A program made the position numbers and the translations under genes. The notes under the pieces were generated by a model. It searched no databases, had not been told where the DNA came from, and was given only the letters and a program-made list of their open reading frames with translations. Of a stretch of 64,000 nucleotides of DNA, positions 55,790 to 64,000 are shown piece after piece. Position 1 is the stretch's first letter; the number at the start of each line of letters is the position of its first letter. Origin of the DNA: Fluoribacter dumoffii NY 23 (GTDB lineage Bacteria; Pseudomonadota; Gammaproteobacteria; Legionellales; Legionellaceae). The stretch covers positions 1,378,777 to 1,442,776 of the forward strand of contig NZ_CM001373.1 of NCBI RefSeq assembly GCF_000236165.1, in the 5' to 3' direction.

Positions 55790-56109
55790 TATCTTAATCG
55801 CTTGATTCGTTCTGCTTTACTGACAATATCAGTTAACCGCACACCAAATTTGTCATTGACTACAACAACCTCCCCGTGCGCAACCAGGGTGCCATTGACT
55901 AAAACATCAAGCGGATCGCCAGCTAAACGATCCAGTGCAACAATACCGCCCTGGTTTAATTGAAGCAGGTTACGAATGGTCATTTTAGTACGGCCAATTT
56001 CTACAGTTACAGAAACCGGAATGTCTAAAATCAAATCCATTTTCTCACTCTCTGCCTCTTGAGGGAGAGCATTTGCAGGTTTAGGTTGCTCCATTGCTTC
56101 TTGAGACAT
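55789..56109 (-). CDS. fliN: flagellar C-ring switch protein FliN
   Basis: This 106-residue protein has a short acidic/Pro-rich leader and the SpoA/FliN domain: LDIPVSVTVEIGRTKMTIRN, LNQGGIVALDRLAGDPLDV and GEVVVVNDKFGVRLTDI. With FliM it forms the lower C-ring, where it binds export cargo and CheY-P. It starts ten bases after the fliM stop. Confidence 0.95.
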   Translation of the reverse strand: MSQEAMEQPKPANALPQEAESEKMDLILDIPVSVTVEIGRTKMTIRNLLQLNQGGIVALDRLAGDPLDVLVNGTLVAHGEVVVVNDKFGVRLTDIVSKAERIKRLR

Positions 56110-56119
56110 TACTTATCTC

Positions 56120-57181
56120 CTAATAACTAATATTTTTTATTATTTTTACTGCGCGCTTATCATTTGCAGTGCCTTGGGTTGCTGTAAAACCAGGAGTCCC
56201 TTCAATATCCAAAGTAACTTCTTCTTTCATTTCCATAGGAATAAAATCACCTATTTGCCATGACATAACTGCACCAAGAGTACTTTTGGTCTCAGCCATT
56301 ATTGAACTCACAGTTAATTCAACATCCATTAATTCTTCTTTTAATGATTTAATCCAGTTGGGATCTATTTCATCATCGGGACGAGAGGCGCCTAGTTCCA
56401 ATTGCTCCTTGATTGGTTCAACCATGGAATAAGGCAGAACAAAATAAAAAGTTCCAATTTCTTTACCAAAATCCATCGAAAAACGCGTTACTATCAGCAT
56501 TTCCTGAGGTTCTGCTATATTCACTAGCTGAGGGTTGGTTTCATCATTGAATTTCGTTATATCAAGTTGAATAATTGGCTTCCAAGCTTGAGTCAGGTTG
56601 GCAATGAGCTTCTTGGTAATTACATCCATAACCCGCAATTCAGTCGCAGTAAAATCTGTTTTATCCTTTTGTGCAAAGAATTGAGAACTGCCGCCAAAAT
56701 AATAATCCACCAAATCGTATACAAAAGTACTGTCAAAAAGAATAATGCCTTTACCGCGTAATGGTTTGAATTTAAAAATACACATTAAGCTTGGGTTAGG
56801 TAAGCTCTCCATAAAATCACGATGTTTGACAATGAGCAATGGATCCTGCTTAATTTCAAAATCTTTGGCCGTAACATTATAAATATCCGCAGCAAACAGG
56901 CGTACAGCGCGATCATAAATCCTGTCCAATACCGGAAGTTTACCTTTTACAATGCGCTCTTGGGCAGTAAAATTCAGTGTTTTTACTTCATTTTCTTTTT
57001 TTACTTCTATTGTCTCGAATACAGCTTCCGTTACCTGCTTTTTATGGCTGCTGGCTTTTTTATTACGGACTGCCTCCTTGGTTCCCTCTGCACCCTCCGA
57101 ATTTTGATTTTCTGAGTTTTCACCAACCGTTTTCAGCAGAGCATCTATTTCTTCTTGTGATAAAACGTTTTTATCAACCAT
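56120..57181 (-). CDS. fliM: flagellar switch protein FliM
   Basis: This 353-residue protein has the N-terminal CheY-binding peptide VLSQEEIDALLKTV, the middle domain (MESLPNPSLMCIFKFKPLRG) and a C-terminal SpoA domain (VDGT-like region reads DIEGTPGFTATQG). Residues about 22-60 are a long charged linker. It is the first gene of the visible minus-strand fliMNOPQR-flhBA run. Only weak ribosome-binding and promoter signals are seen upstream. Confidence 0.95.
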   Translation of the reverse strand: MVDKNVLSQEEIDALLKTVGENSENQNSEGAEGTKEAVRNKKASSHKKQVTEAVFETIEVKKENEVKTLNFTAQERIVKGKLPVLDRIYDRAVRLFAADIYNVTAKDFEIKQDPLLIVKHRDFMESLPNPSLMCIFKFKPLRGKGIILFDSTFVYDLVDYYFGGSSQFFAQKDKTDFTATELRVMDVITKKLIANLTQAWKPIIQLDITKFNDETNPQLVNIAEPQEMLIVTRFSMDFGKEIGTFYFVLPYSMVEPIKEQLELGASRPDDEIDPNWIKSLKEELMDVELTVSSIMAETKSTLGAVMSWQIGDFIPMEMKEEVTLDIEGTPGFTATQGTANDKRAVKIIKNISY

Positions 57182-57307
57182 ATAAGCAATCCATACTAAT
57201 TTTTAAATTTGAATCATTCATTAATTCAGCAAGTACAATGTTTTTCTATGAATAGCTCCTTCATGCAAACAGTATGCCATTTAATATAAAACAGGGATTA
57301 TCTTCAT

Positions 57308-57337
57308 AACCCGGATTAACACCGCCCAATCCGGGTT
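57308..57337. repeat. 10-bp-arm inverted repeat in the fliM/Cys-rich gene gap
   Basis: AACCCGGATT (57308-57317) and AATCCGGGTT (57328-57337) form a perfect stem with a 10-base loop. It lies in the 291-base gap between the fliM start and the Cys-rich gene stop, which otherwise holds nothing recognisable. It resembles REP-type intergenic hairpins. There is no U-tract. Confidence 0.55.
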
Positions 57338-57472
57338 CAAATTTCAGTTGATTGCATTGACTTTCCTGATCCGTTTATGAGTTGAATCAGTAATGGCTAA
57401 TTTGTTTTGACAGTCAAAAAATTCATACGCCAATCATTTGACAATTTTTGCTTGAAAAATACTTTGTCCATG

Positions 57473-57700
57473 TTACTCGTTTGATTGTTGCTGACATTTT
57501 GACTGCGCCATTTTGCGACAATTATCCTGACAATCAATTTGATCAGAATTCAAACATTGAGAATTAATACAATCTTGGCTTGTATTGTGATAACACTGAG
57601 ATTTATCGTATTTCTGCGCACCTAAATAATCTTGGGGAATATCGGCCGCATAGATTGAAATAGAAAAAAAGGTTCCTAAAAAGATTAAAAGAGTTTTCAT
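57473..57700 (-). CDS. small secreted Cys-rich protein
   Basis: This 75-residue protein has a signal peptide (KTLLIFLGTFFSISIYAA) and a mature part of about 57 residues with six cysteines spaced in QCYH, DCIN, QCLN, DCQDNC and KCQQ. That suggests three disulfides in the periplasm or outside the cell. The ATG at 57700 has AAGGA at good spacing; an ATG immediately before it is too close. The family was not recognised. It is separate from the flagellar operon. Confidence 0.7.
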   Translation of the reverse strand: MKTLLIFLGTFFSISIYAADIPQDYLGAQKYDKSQCYHNTSQDCINSQCLNSDQIDCQDNCRKMAQSKCQQQSNE

Positions 57701-57770
57701 CATAATTCCTTTTAATTATGTTTCTAAATGAATTATAGTCTTAAATAATAAAAATAATTAAATATCGAAA

Positions 57771-59063
57771 ATGCGCAGCAAATTCACAAAGCTTACCAAT
57801 TTTAGCCGTGCGCGTGTCAGTCAATCTTTTTGCTTACGTCCTGATAATGAAACTGAACTTATCGATTATCTTGCTCATCACCCACAAGATAGCATTCTCG
57901 TGCGTGGTTCGGGCTTAAGTTACAATGACAGTTGCTTTAATACCGGCGGGTTTATCATTGACAGCGGCCGTCTGAATCATTTTATTGATTTTGATCAAAA
58001 AACCGGAATTGTACGCTGTCAGGCGGGAGTACCATTGCACGATTTGTTTTTAGTACATCCCAATTTCATTCCTCCCGTTCTGCCTGGTACAGTTCATACT
58101 ACGGTGGCAGGTGCAATTGCCCATGATGTACATGGAAAAAATAATCATCAAGAAGGAAGCTTTGGTCATCACCTCATCGAATTTGAATTAGTGATTGGAA
58201 GTGAAAAATTTACCTGCAGCCGTGAAAAAAACAGTGACTTATTTCATGCGACGATCGCCGGCCTGGGTCTTACAGGGATAATTACGCGAGTTGCTCTTCG
58301 TCTTAAAGAGGCTCCTCCTTTTGTTCAAGCGCAGCATAGACAATTCGAATCGCTCACGGAATTAACCCAATACATGACTACCGAGGGCATTCATCATGAT
58401 TATCAGGTTTCCTGGATTGATCTCCTCAATCCTACACCCCGAGCGATTCTCTCTGTTGCCGATTATTGTGAACCATTTGATAATATAAAACCCAAAATTC
58501 ATACTGTCCCTAAAATTCCTTTTTCTTTAATCAACTCATGGAGTATGAAATTATTTAATCAGCATTTTTTTAACAACAAAAAAGGGCAAGAAAAGTTAGG
58601 TCTTGAACAATTTAATAATCCGCTGGATAAACTCTTGCACTGGAACAGACTTTATGGCCGCAAAGGATTAATTCAGTTTCAAGCTGTATTCAGTGCCGAT
58701 GACGATGCCCCAACCCAATTGGAAAAGATGATCCGGTTAATGCGGATTAATAAAGCAATTCCTACCCTTGCAGTGCTCAAATTATTCACACAGCCCGGGG
58801 AAGGGTTACTCTCCTTTTGTAAACCAGGATTTACTTTAGCAGTAGATTTTGTTCACAATTCTGCAGCAAATAAAACAATCTCTGCATTGAATCAATTAAT
58901 CACCGAACTGAAGGGACGGGTTTATTTAGCTAAGGACATGCTTTTAAATGAAAAACAATTTTACTATATGTATGAAAATTTCACTCAGTTTTCCCAGACG
59001 CTCGACAATTATGGATGCACCATGCACTCTGATCTGGCAAAAAGGTTAGGGATCAAAAAATGA
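57771..59063 (+). CDS. DprE1-like FAD-dependent oxidoreductase
   Basis: This 430-residue VAO-type flavoprotein resembles DprE1, which oxidises decaprenyl-phosphoryl-ribose at C2' in arabinose-donor synthesis. FAD-binding signatures are VRGSGLSYNDSCFN and GTVHTTVAGAIAHDVHGKNN, the latter matching the DprE1 segment with HGKNxH. The C-terminal substrate region reads FTLAVDF; in mycobacterial DprE1 this is ICVDF, with the Cys targeted by benzothiazinones, so Ala is found here. The next gene is the matching DprE2-like SDR, overlapping by four bases. Whether a polyprenyl-phospho-sugar is the substrate in this organism is inferred. Confidence 0.82.
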   Translation: MRSKFTKLTNFSRARVSQSFCLRPDNETELIDYLAHHPQDSILVRGSGLSYNDSCFNTGGFIIDSGRLNHFIDFDQKTGIVRCQAGVPLHDLFLVHPNFIPPVLPGTVHTTVAGAIAHDVHGKNNHQEGSFGHHLIEFELVIGSEKFTCSREKNSDLFHATIAGLGLTGIITRVALRLKEAPPFVQAQHRQFESLTELTQYMTTEGIHHDYQVSWIDLLNPTPRAILSVADYCEPFDNIKPKIHTVPKIPFSLINSWSMKLFNQHFFNNKKGQEKLGLEQFNNPLDKLLHWNRLYGRKGLIQFQAVFSADDDAPTQLEKMIRLMRINKAIPTLAVLKLFTQPGEGLLSFCKPGFTLAVDFVHNSAANKTISALNQLITELKGRVYLAKDMLLNEKQFYYMYENFTQFSQTLDNYGCTMHSDLAKRLGIKK

Positions 59064-59782
59064 CGTCAAGAACCTGGATGATATTAGGTGCCACTTCCAT
59101 TATTGCAGAGCAATTTGCACATATTGTTGCCCAAGCCGAACATCACCTGCTTTTAGTGGGACGCCAGGAAGATCAACTCCACCTCGTTGCTCGAGATATT
59201 CAGCTCCGCTATAAAGTAAGCTGTGAGACTCTGGTTGTTGATCTTATAGAACAAGTTGATGAGCTACTTACCGTGCTTAAAAAAGATACCCGTGAATTGG
59301 ATGTGTTTATCGCGCATAGTGACTTCACCGATAATGAGCATTTAAATCGAGAAACAATAACGCGCCTCATTCAACTCAATATCCTCACCACTACTTTAAT
59401 TATCCATACCTACCTTAATCGCCTCCAAAATGAATACCATTTACTGTTTCTAAGCTCTGTTGCTGGCTGCAGGGGACGTGCAAAAAACAGTCTTTATGGG
59501 GCCAGTAAAGCAAGCATTGAGATTTACCTGCAAGGGATACAACAAACAGCTCAGGCAAACCAACACATTACCATTGCCCGTTTGGGCTTTATTGATACAA
59601 AGCAAACCTATGGTCAGCCTGGAATTTTTTATGCAGCTCCTCCTGATCTTTGTGCGAAAGCCTGTTGGCGGGCGCTAATGCAAAGAAAAAGAGTCTTCTA
59701 TTATCCTTATTTCTGGCGTTTTATCATGGCAATCATTACGCGATTACCTTTTTTTCTCTTTAAAAAAATGGGTAAGGTTTAA
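59060..59782 (+). CDS. DprE2-like short-chain dehydrogenase
   Basis: This 240-residue SDR has the cofactor motif ILGATSIIAE, the catalytic Ser in LFLSSVAGCRG, and YGASK with the catalytic Tyr and Lys. A C-terminal hydrophobic segment near residue 220 (FWRFIMAIITRLPFFLF) suggests membrane association, as in DprE2. Its ATG overlaps the stop of the DprE1-like gene, so the two probably act as an epimerase pair. Some other SDR activity remains possible. Confidence 0.82.
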   Translation: MTSRTWMILGATSIIAEQFAHIVAQAEHHLLLVGRQEDQLHLVARDIQLRYKVSCETLVVDLIEQVDELLTVLKKDTRELDVFIAHSDFTDNEHLNRETITRLIQLNILTTTLIIHTYLNRLQNEYHLLFLSSVAGCRGRAKNSLYGASKASIEIYLQGIQQTAQANQHITIARLGFIDTKQTYGQPGIFYAAPPDLCAKACWRALMQRKRVFYYPYFWRFIMAIITRLPFFLFKKMGKV

Positions 59783-59802
59783 AATGGATTATTCAAATCT
59801 TC

Positions 59803-59871
59803 TTCATTTTAGTGCAAGTCGATTGATTGATCCTTTTAAGCGGTAATGTAAATAAGTTTTTCTAAAATGAA
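59803..59871. repeat. 10-bp inverted repeat between convergent SDR and mscL
   Basis: TTCATTTTAG (59803-59812) and CTAAAATGAA (59862-59871) are exact inverted copies around a 49-base spacer, in the 132-base gap between convergent genes. It could be a bidirectional terminator, but the loop is long. Confidence 0.35.
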
Positions 59872-59914
59872 AATTTAGGAATTTACGCCATGGAATCATT
59901 GCAAAGTCCTAATA

Positions 59915-60304
59915 TTATTCTCTTTGTGGACCTGTTTTTTCTTTTAAGAGATCACGAATTTCAGCTAATAGAATTTCTTCTCTTGTTGGTAGTGTTTCTT
60001 GCTTCTCTTCTTTTTTTCTTAATAGAGAAATGCCTTTAACTGCTATAAAAATACAAAATGAAATAATGGTAAAATCAATAACCGACTGGAGAAATTCGCC
60101 CCATTTCACAACTGCCGCACCGACTGTAAAGGTTTTATCTGCAACATTGATCCCGCCGAGCAACAAACCAATTAAAGGCATAATAATACCTTGAACCAGG
60201 GAGCTTACAATTTTTCCAAACGCAGCACCAATTACCACCGCAACAGCCAAATCTATTACATTTCCCTTGACGGCAAATTGTTTAAACTCTTGTAAAAAAC
60301 TCAT
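59915..60304 (-). CDS. mscL: large-conductance mechanosensitive channel MscL
   Basis: MscL opens under membrane tension during hypo-osmotic shock. The 129-residue protein has the S1 helix and first membrane helix ([31 protein letters not shown]), a second membrane helix near residues 75-95, and the charged C-terminal helix with [23 protein letters not shown] gives a strong ribosome-binding site. It lies downstream of alaS on the same strand. Confidence 0.95.
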   Translation of the reverse strand: MSFLQEFKQFAVKGNVIDLAVAVVIGAAFGKIVSSLVQGIIMPLIGLLLGGINVADKTFTVGAAVVKWGEFLQSVIDFTIISFCIFIAVKGISLLRKKEEKQETLPTREEILLAEIRDLLKEKTGPQRE

Positions 60305-60334
60305 GTCCTCTCCTTATATGGTTATTTACAATAT

Positions 60335-60360
60335 GTAGCCTGGAACATTTTCCAGGCTAC
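60335..60360. terminator. perfect 11-bp hairpin between alaS and mscL
   Basis: GTAGCCTGGAA and TTCCAGGCTAC pair exactly around the 4-base loop CATT, beginning 12 bases after the alaS stop. The T-run on the minus strand is poor, so it may act as a REP-like element. The TAGCCTG core is shared with the element at 24190. Confidence 0.6.
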
Positions 60361-60371
60361 CTGAGGGAAAT

Positions 60372-62954
60372 TTAGGATTGACGCACCATCTCTCTTATTT
60401 CTTCTATTTTTTTCTCCAAGTTATCCGGAATAGCTCCTCCTCCTTGGGCCATATCATCCCGACCACCACCTTTGCCGCAGAGATGTCTCACCAACGTCGC
60501 TGCGTTAGGCGCTTTGTCTAAAATATTTTTACTCACTCCCGCAATTACATTCATTTTATTTTGATCCAGAGTAAATAAAACAATTACGGCTGAATCAAGT
60601 CTTGATTTCAATTGATCCAGGGTATTACGCAGGGTCTGACTGTCAGTCCCGTCCAATTGCTTCACAAGTAAACTGATCCCATTAATTTCTTCAACTTCCG
60701 CTGCCAAATCAGCACCGGATTTTTTTGCTTTCTCATTTTGTAACTTGGTAATTTCCTTTTCCAAATTTTTTGTTTCGGAGATGAGCTGAGCAATTTTCTC
60801 GGGTAAATTATTTATTGTTGTCTTTAATAAAGATGCAGATTCATTCAACAACACTTGCTGTTCATTAATCCAAGCTAAGGCATAACGGCCAGTAACCATT
60901 TCGATACGTCTTACCCCACTGGCAATCCCGTATTCAGCAATTATTTTAAATAAACCTATATCACCCGTTCGTCTTGCATGGGTACCCCCGCAAAGCTCCT
61001 TAGAGAATTCACCCATAGAGAGTACTCGTACTTCATCGGCATATTTTTCTCCAAAAAGAGCAACAGCCCCGCTTTTTTTTGCTGACTCAATGTCCATAAT
61101 TCGTGTCACAACTTCATGATTGTCTCTAATTTGGGCATTAACTAACTCTTCAATTTTTTGTATGTGATCTGCAGTTAATGATTCAAAATGAGAGAAGTCA
61201 AATCGTGCGCGCTCTGCTTCAACCAATGAGCCTTTTTGCTGGACTTGTGCTCCCACAACTGCTTTAAGGGCTGCGTGCAGCAAGTGGGTTGCCGTATGAT
61301 TTAAACGAATTGCCTCTCGCCGCTCACTATCGATTTGTGCTCTGACTTGTTGATCTAAAATTGCTGTTCCATCAACTACTTCGCCATAATGCACTATGGC
61401 TTGCCCTTTCTTTTGGGTATCATCGACGCGAAAATGAAAATCTGCACTGATTAAGACGCCCTTATCACCGACCTGCCCCCCACTTTCTGCATAAAAAGGA
61501 GTATGATCTAAAACTACAGCCCCTTTCATACCCTGGGTTAAGGTTTTTACTTCTTTTCCTTCTTGCAGTAAGGCAATAATGTGGGATTCCATTTGATTTT
61601 TTTCATATCCATGAAAATCACTTTGGTAATCCAATTGAGCACTGGTACTGTAATCCACACTAAATTGGCTGGCTGCCTGAGATTGTTCTCGTTGGTGCTG
61701 CATCAATTCATTAAAGCCATCCATATCGACATAAAGGCCCTGTTCTCTAGCAATATCTGCTGTTAAATCCACTGGAAAACCATAAGTATCATACAGCTTG
61801 AAAGCAATTTCACCGGATATTTCCCGGCCACCCAGAGAATGCATTTGCTCATGCAGTAAACGTAAACCCTGATCGAGGGTACGGGCAAATTGATTCTCTT
61901 CTTGATTAAGAATTTTTACAATATGATCTTTAAATTGGATCAACTCAGGATAAGCATCACCCATGACATGGATTAAAGGTTCAACTAACCTTGAAAAAAA
62001 TGGTGTGGGCAAACCTAACTTATTCCCATGTCTTATTGCTCTTCTAATAATTCTTCTTAATACATATCCTCGTCCTTCATTGCCGGGAATCACGCCATCA
62101 GCAATCAGGAACGCGCAAGAACGAATATGATCGGCAATTACTTTTAAGGAAGTATGGTTTAAATCAGTAATATTACCCAATTTTGCCGTAGCTTGAATCA
62201 AATATTGGAAAATATCCGTTTCATAATTGCTGTGAACACCCTGAACTACTGCAGCAAGCCGCTCAAGACCCATTCCTGTATCCACTGAAGGTTTAGGTAA
62301 AGGATGCAAATTCCCATCTTTATCCCGGTTAAACTGCATGAATACGAGATTCCAGATTTCTATGTATCGGTCTCCATCCTCATCAGGACTTCCTGGAGGT
62401 CCACCCGGGATTTCAGGTCCATGATCATAAAAGATTTCTGTGCAGGGACCGCAAGGGCCAGTATCACCCATAGACCAGAAATTATCTTTTTCACCACAAC
62501 GGGAAAAACGCGCTGCAGAAACCTTCATTTCCTTTAGCCAAATATCTTCTGCTTCCTGATCTTCTTTATAAACTGTCACCCATAACCGTTCCTCGGGAAG
62601 ACGCAATACTTGAGTTAAAAATTCCCAAGCAAATTTTATTGCTTCACGTTTGAAATAATCACCAAAGCTAAAATTACCCAACATTTCAAAAAACGTATGG
62701 TGTCTTGCTGTATAACCCACATTTTCCAAATCATTGTGCTTTCCCCCTGCACGCACGCACCGTTGTGCAGTGACTGCCCGCTGATAAGAACGAGTTTCAA
62801 GTCCTAAAAATAAATCCTTAAATTGCACCATCCCTGCATTGGTAAATAATAAAGTAGGATCGTTAGCAGGGATTAAAGAGCTGGATTCCACGAGTTGATG
62901 ACCACGTTGTGTGAAATAATCAAAGAATGCTTTTCTAATTTCAGAACTTTTCAT
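60372..62954 (-). CDS. alaS: alanyl-tRNA synthetase
   Basis: It charges tRNA-Ala. The 860-residue protein has the class II core (MKSSEIRKAFFDYFTQRGH; NDPTLLFTNAGMVQFKD; DTGMGLERLAAVVQG), the editing domain with HTATHLLHAAL and the CGGTHA zinc motif (SKELCGGTHARRTGDIG), and a C-terminal coiled coil plus the Gly-rich KGGGRDDMAQGGG. The start is the ATG at 62954, which matches the family N-terminus; TTG/GTG codons five to six residues upstream are in frame. It sits downstream of recX, the usual recA-recX-alaS order. Confidence 0.97.
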   Translation of the reverse strand: MKSSEIRKAFFDYFTQRGHQLVESSSLIPANDPTLLFTNAGMVQFKDLFLGLETRSYQRAVTAQRCVRAGGKHNDLENVGYTARHHTFFEMLGNFSFGDYFKREAIKFAWEFLTQVLRLPEERLWVTVYKEDQEAEDIWLKEMKVSAARFSRCGEKDNFWSMGDTGPCGPCTEIFYDHGPEIPGGPPGSPDEDGDRYIEIWNLVFMQFNRDKDGNLHPLPKPSVDTGMGLERLAAVVQGVHSNYETDIFQYLIQATAKLGNITDLNHTSLKVIADHIRSCAFLIADGVIPGNEGRGYVLRRIIRRAIRHGNKLGLPTPFFSRLVEPLIHVMGDAYPELIQFKDHIVKILNQEENQFARTLDQGLRLLHEQMHSLGGREISGEIAFKLYDTYGFPVDLTADIAREQGLYVDMDGFNELMQHQREQSQAASQFSVDYSTSAQLDYQSDFHGYEKNQMESHIIALLQEGKEVKTLTQGMKGAVVLDHTPFYAESGGQVGDKGVLISADFHFRVDDTQKKGQAIVHYGEVVDGTAILDQQVRAQIDSERREAIRLNHTATHLLHAALKAVVGAQVQQKGSLVEAERARFDFSHFESLTADHIQKIEELVNAQIRDNHEVVTRIMDIESAKKSGAVALFGEKYADEVRVLSMGEFSKELCGGTHARRTGDIGLFKIIAEYGIASGVRRIEMVTGRYALAWINEQQVLLNESASLLKTTINNLPEKIAQLISETKNLEKEITKLQNEKAKKSGADLAAEVEEINGISLLVKQLDGTDSQTLRNTLDQLKSRLDSAVIVLFTLDQNKMNVIAGVSKNILDKAPNAATLVRHLCGKGGGRDDMAQGGGAIPDNLEKKIEEIREMVRQS

Positions 62955-63068
62955 TTTTTTAATCAACACCAATTTGAGTTAATTTTAAATTTTCAACCTT
63001 AATTTGGGTACTACAGTCTCCAAGTATGGTTGTGCATTACGATTGCCTTCCCTGAGGCTACGGTTTCA

Positions 63069-63509
63069 TTATGTTTTCAATTCTTTTTTAACTTGAGCAA
63101 TGGTATCCATTCCAAATCCACGATAGAGCAAAAAACGCTGCTGTTTTTGCAGTTCGTCGAAAGACAGATTGAGTTCCCCTTTACTTTTTTTATGCCAAAC
63201 ATCCAAAGCATAGGTCAACCAATTATCCTCTTCTTGCTGCAAGAATTGTTGTATTAATTCCCTATCTATCCCTTTACTACTTAATTCCTGGCTTATTTTT
63301 AAAGGCCCATAACCTTGGCGGATGCGTGAATGACAGTACGTTTCTACAAAACGTCGATCACTTTGTAAATCCAGGCGTTGGCATTCATCCAATGCTTTTT
63401 TTACTTCCGCTGCACTATATCCTTTTTTTTGTAATTTATCACAAAGCTCCAGTGCACTGTGTTCGCGCCTGGAGAGCAGGCGCATAGCACTAGTAAATGC
63501 TTTAGTCAT
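63069..63509 (-). CDS. recX: RecA regulatory protein RecX
   Basis: RecX inhibits and modulates RecA filaments. The 146-residue protein has the three-helix tandem repeats of the family: [47 protein letters not shown] (given in part) and a third near [18 protein letters not shown]. The start is the ATG at 63509, which overlaps the recA stop (ATGACTAA); a longer upstream frame lies inside recA and is not family-like. Confidence 0.93.
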   Translation of the reverse strand: MTKAFTSAMRLLSRREHSALELCDKLQKKGYSAAEVKKALDECQRLDLQSDRRFVETYCHSRIRQGYGPLKISQELSSKGIDRELIQQFLQQEEDNWLTYALDVWHKKSKGELNLSFDELQKQQRFLLYRGFGMDTIAQVKKELKT

Positions 63510-64000
63510 CAACTGCCTCAAATTCATCCGCACTGGCTGACGCAAGCATAGGCAATTTTTTCTCCAAGAGCTCCATGCGAATTTGCTGCTCAAGGGCTGC
63601 TGCAATTTGAGAGTTTTCTTTCAGATACAAGCGAACATTATCTTTGCCCTGGCCAATTTTTTCTCCTTTATAACTGTACCAAGCTCCGGATTTTTCGATC
63701 AGGTTGAGTTGGACACCCAAATTGATAATTTCGCTCTCGCGGGAAATCCCTTCATTGTATAAAATATCAAATTCCGTCATTTTAAAGGGTGGGGCTACTT
63801 TGTTCTTTACTACTTTAACTCGTGTTTCACTGCCTAGAATTTCTTCACCTTTCTTAATCGACCCAATACGACGGATATCTAAACGAACAGAAGCATAGAA
63901 TTTTAATGCGTTACCACCAGTAGTTGTTTCAGGGCTACCAAACATAACGCCAATTTTCATACGGATCTGGTTAATAAAAATAACTAGTGTGTTGGAGCGT
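63502..64000 (-). CDS. recA: recombinase RecA (partial, N-terminus off window)
   Basis: The visible 165 C-terminal residues are Rec[21 protein letters not shown] (loop L2 entry), [39 protein letters not shown], and the C-terminal domain ending in the acidic [10 protein letters not shown]. Walker A and B lie beyond the right edge. The reading frame is open to position 64000, so the ATG at 63960 (MKIGV) is an internal Met, not the start. RecA drives homologous recombination and the SOS response. Confidence 0.97.
   Translation of the reverse strand, partial: RSNTLVIFINQIRMKIGVMFGSPETTTGGNALKFYASVRLDIRRIGSIKKGEEILGSETRVKVVKNKVAPPFKMTEFDILYNEGISRESEIINLGVQLNLIEKSGAWYSYKGEKIGQGKDNVRLYLKENSQIAAALEQQIRMELLEKKLPMLASASADEFEAVDD

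Overview
The window is about 64 kb of low-GC gammaproteobacterial chromosome and almost certainly comes from a Legionella species. The case rests on gene content: a PmrA/PmrB-like two-component pair next to yciB, a secreted protein built from DotI/IcmL-type domains, a 2786-residue protein with an embedded SecA-like motor, an inositol-phosphatase-like protein of effector type, a chagasin-family inhibitor, homogentisate dioxygenase, and a Pseudomonas-type flagellar operon (fliMNOPQR-flhBA-flhF-flhG-fliA-motCD). No rRNA, tRNA, CRISPR array, insertion sequence or prophage was recognised.

Layout. 1-7.5 kb: the 5' part of fimV (TTG start, C-terminus off the window), two paralogous small membrane proteins flanking a ferritin-like/E2-acyltransferase fusion, folD, a small acidic protein, and rlmJ-gloB. 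7.6-16 kb: the giant SecA-like gene, lying between gloB and mltD. 16.2-24.3 kb: mltD, yciB-pmrA-pmrB, then the ruvA/ruvC/yebC operon read towards pmrB, hmgA with a leader, and a decayed gene fragment. 24.3-29.1 kb: a lipoprotein gene, surE, nlpD and rpoS on the minus strand (no pcm) and a divergent malic enzyme. 29.3-42.5 kb: accessory region with the tandem DotI/IcmL-domain protein, a chagasin, membrane and unknown proteins, ETF-ubiquinone oxidoreductase, a TPR protein, and a tight three-gene minus-strand run (IPP5-phosphatase-like protein, APH-type kinase, methyltransferase). 42.7-57.2 kb: lysS and prfB (with the classical +1 frameshift), then the flagellar export, C-ring, regulator and stator genes. 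57.4-64 kb: a secreted Cys-rich peptide, a DprE1/DprE2-like pair, mscL, alaS, recX and the 3' part of recA.

How the parts fit. The housekeeping blocks keep gammaproteobacterial order (recA-recX-alaS, prfB-lysS, surE-nlpD-rpoS, the fli/flh order) while lineage-specific genes sit between them. PmrAB is established in Legionella as a regulator of Dot/Icm effector genes. A TTAATATT element, matching the reported Legionella PmrA-type core as recalled, lies just upstream of the phosphatase/kinase/methyltransferase run. RpoS, FliA, FlhF and FlhG connect the window to the transmissive, motile phase of the life cycle.

The best candidates for undescribed biology are the giant SecA-like protein, the periplasmic protein with four DotI/IcmL domains, the diiron-ferritin/E2 fusion with its flanking membrane paralogs, and the phosphatase-kinase-methyltransferase run. 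All functional assignments come from reading motifs by eye. No database search was run.
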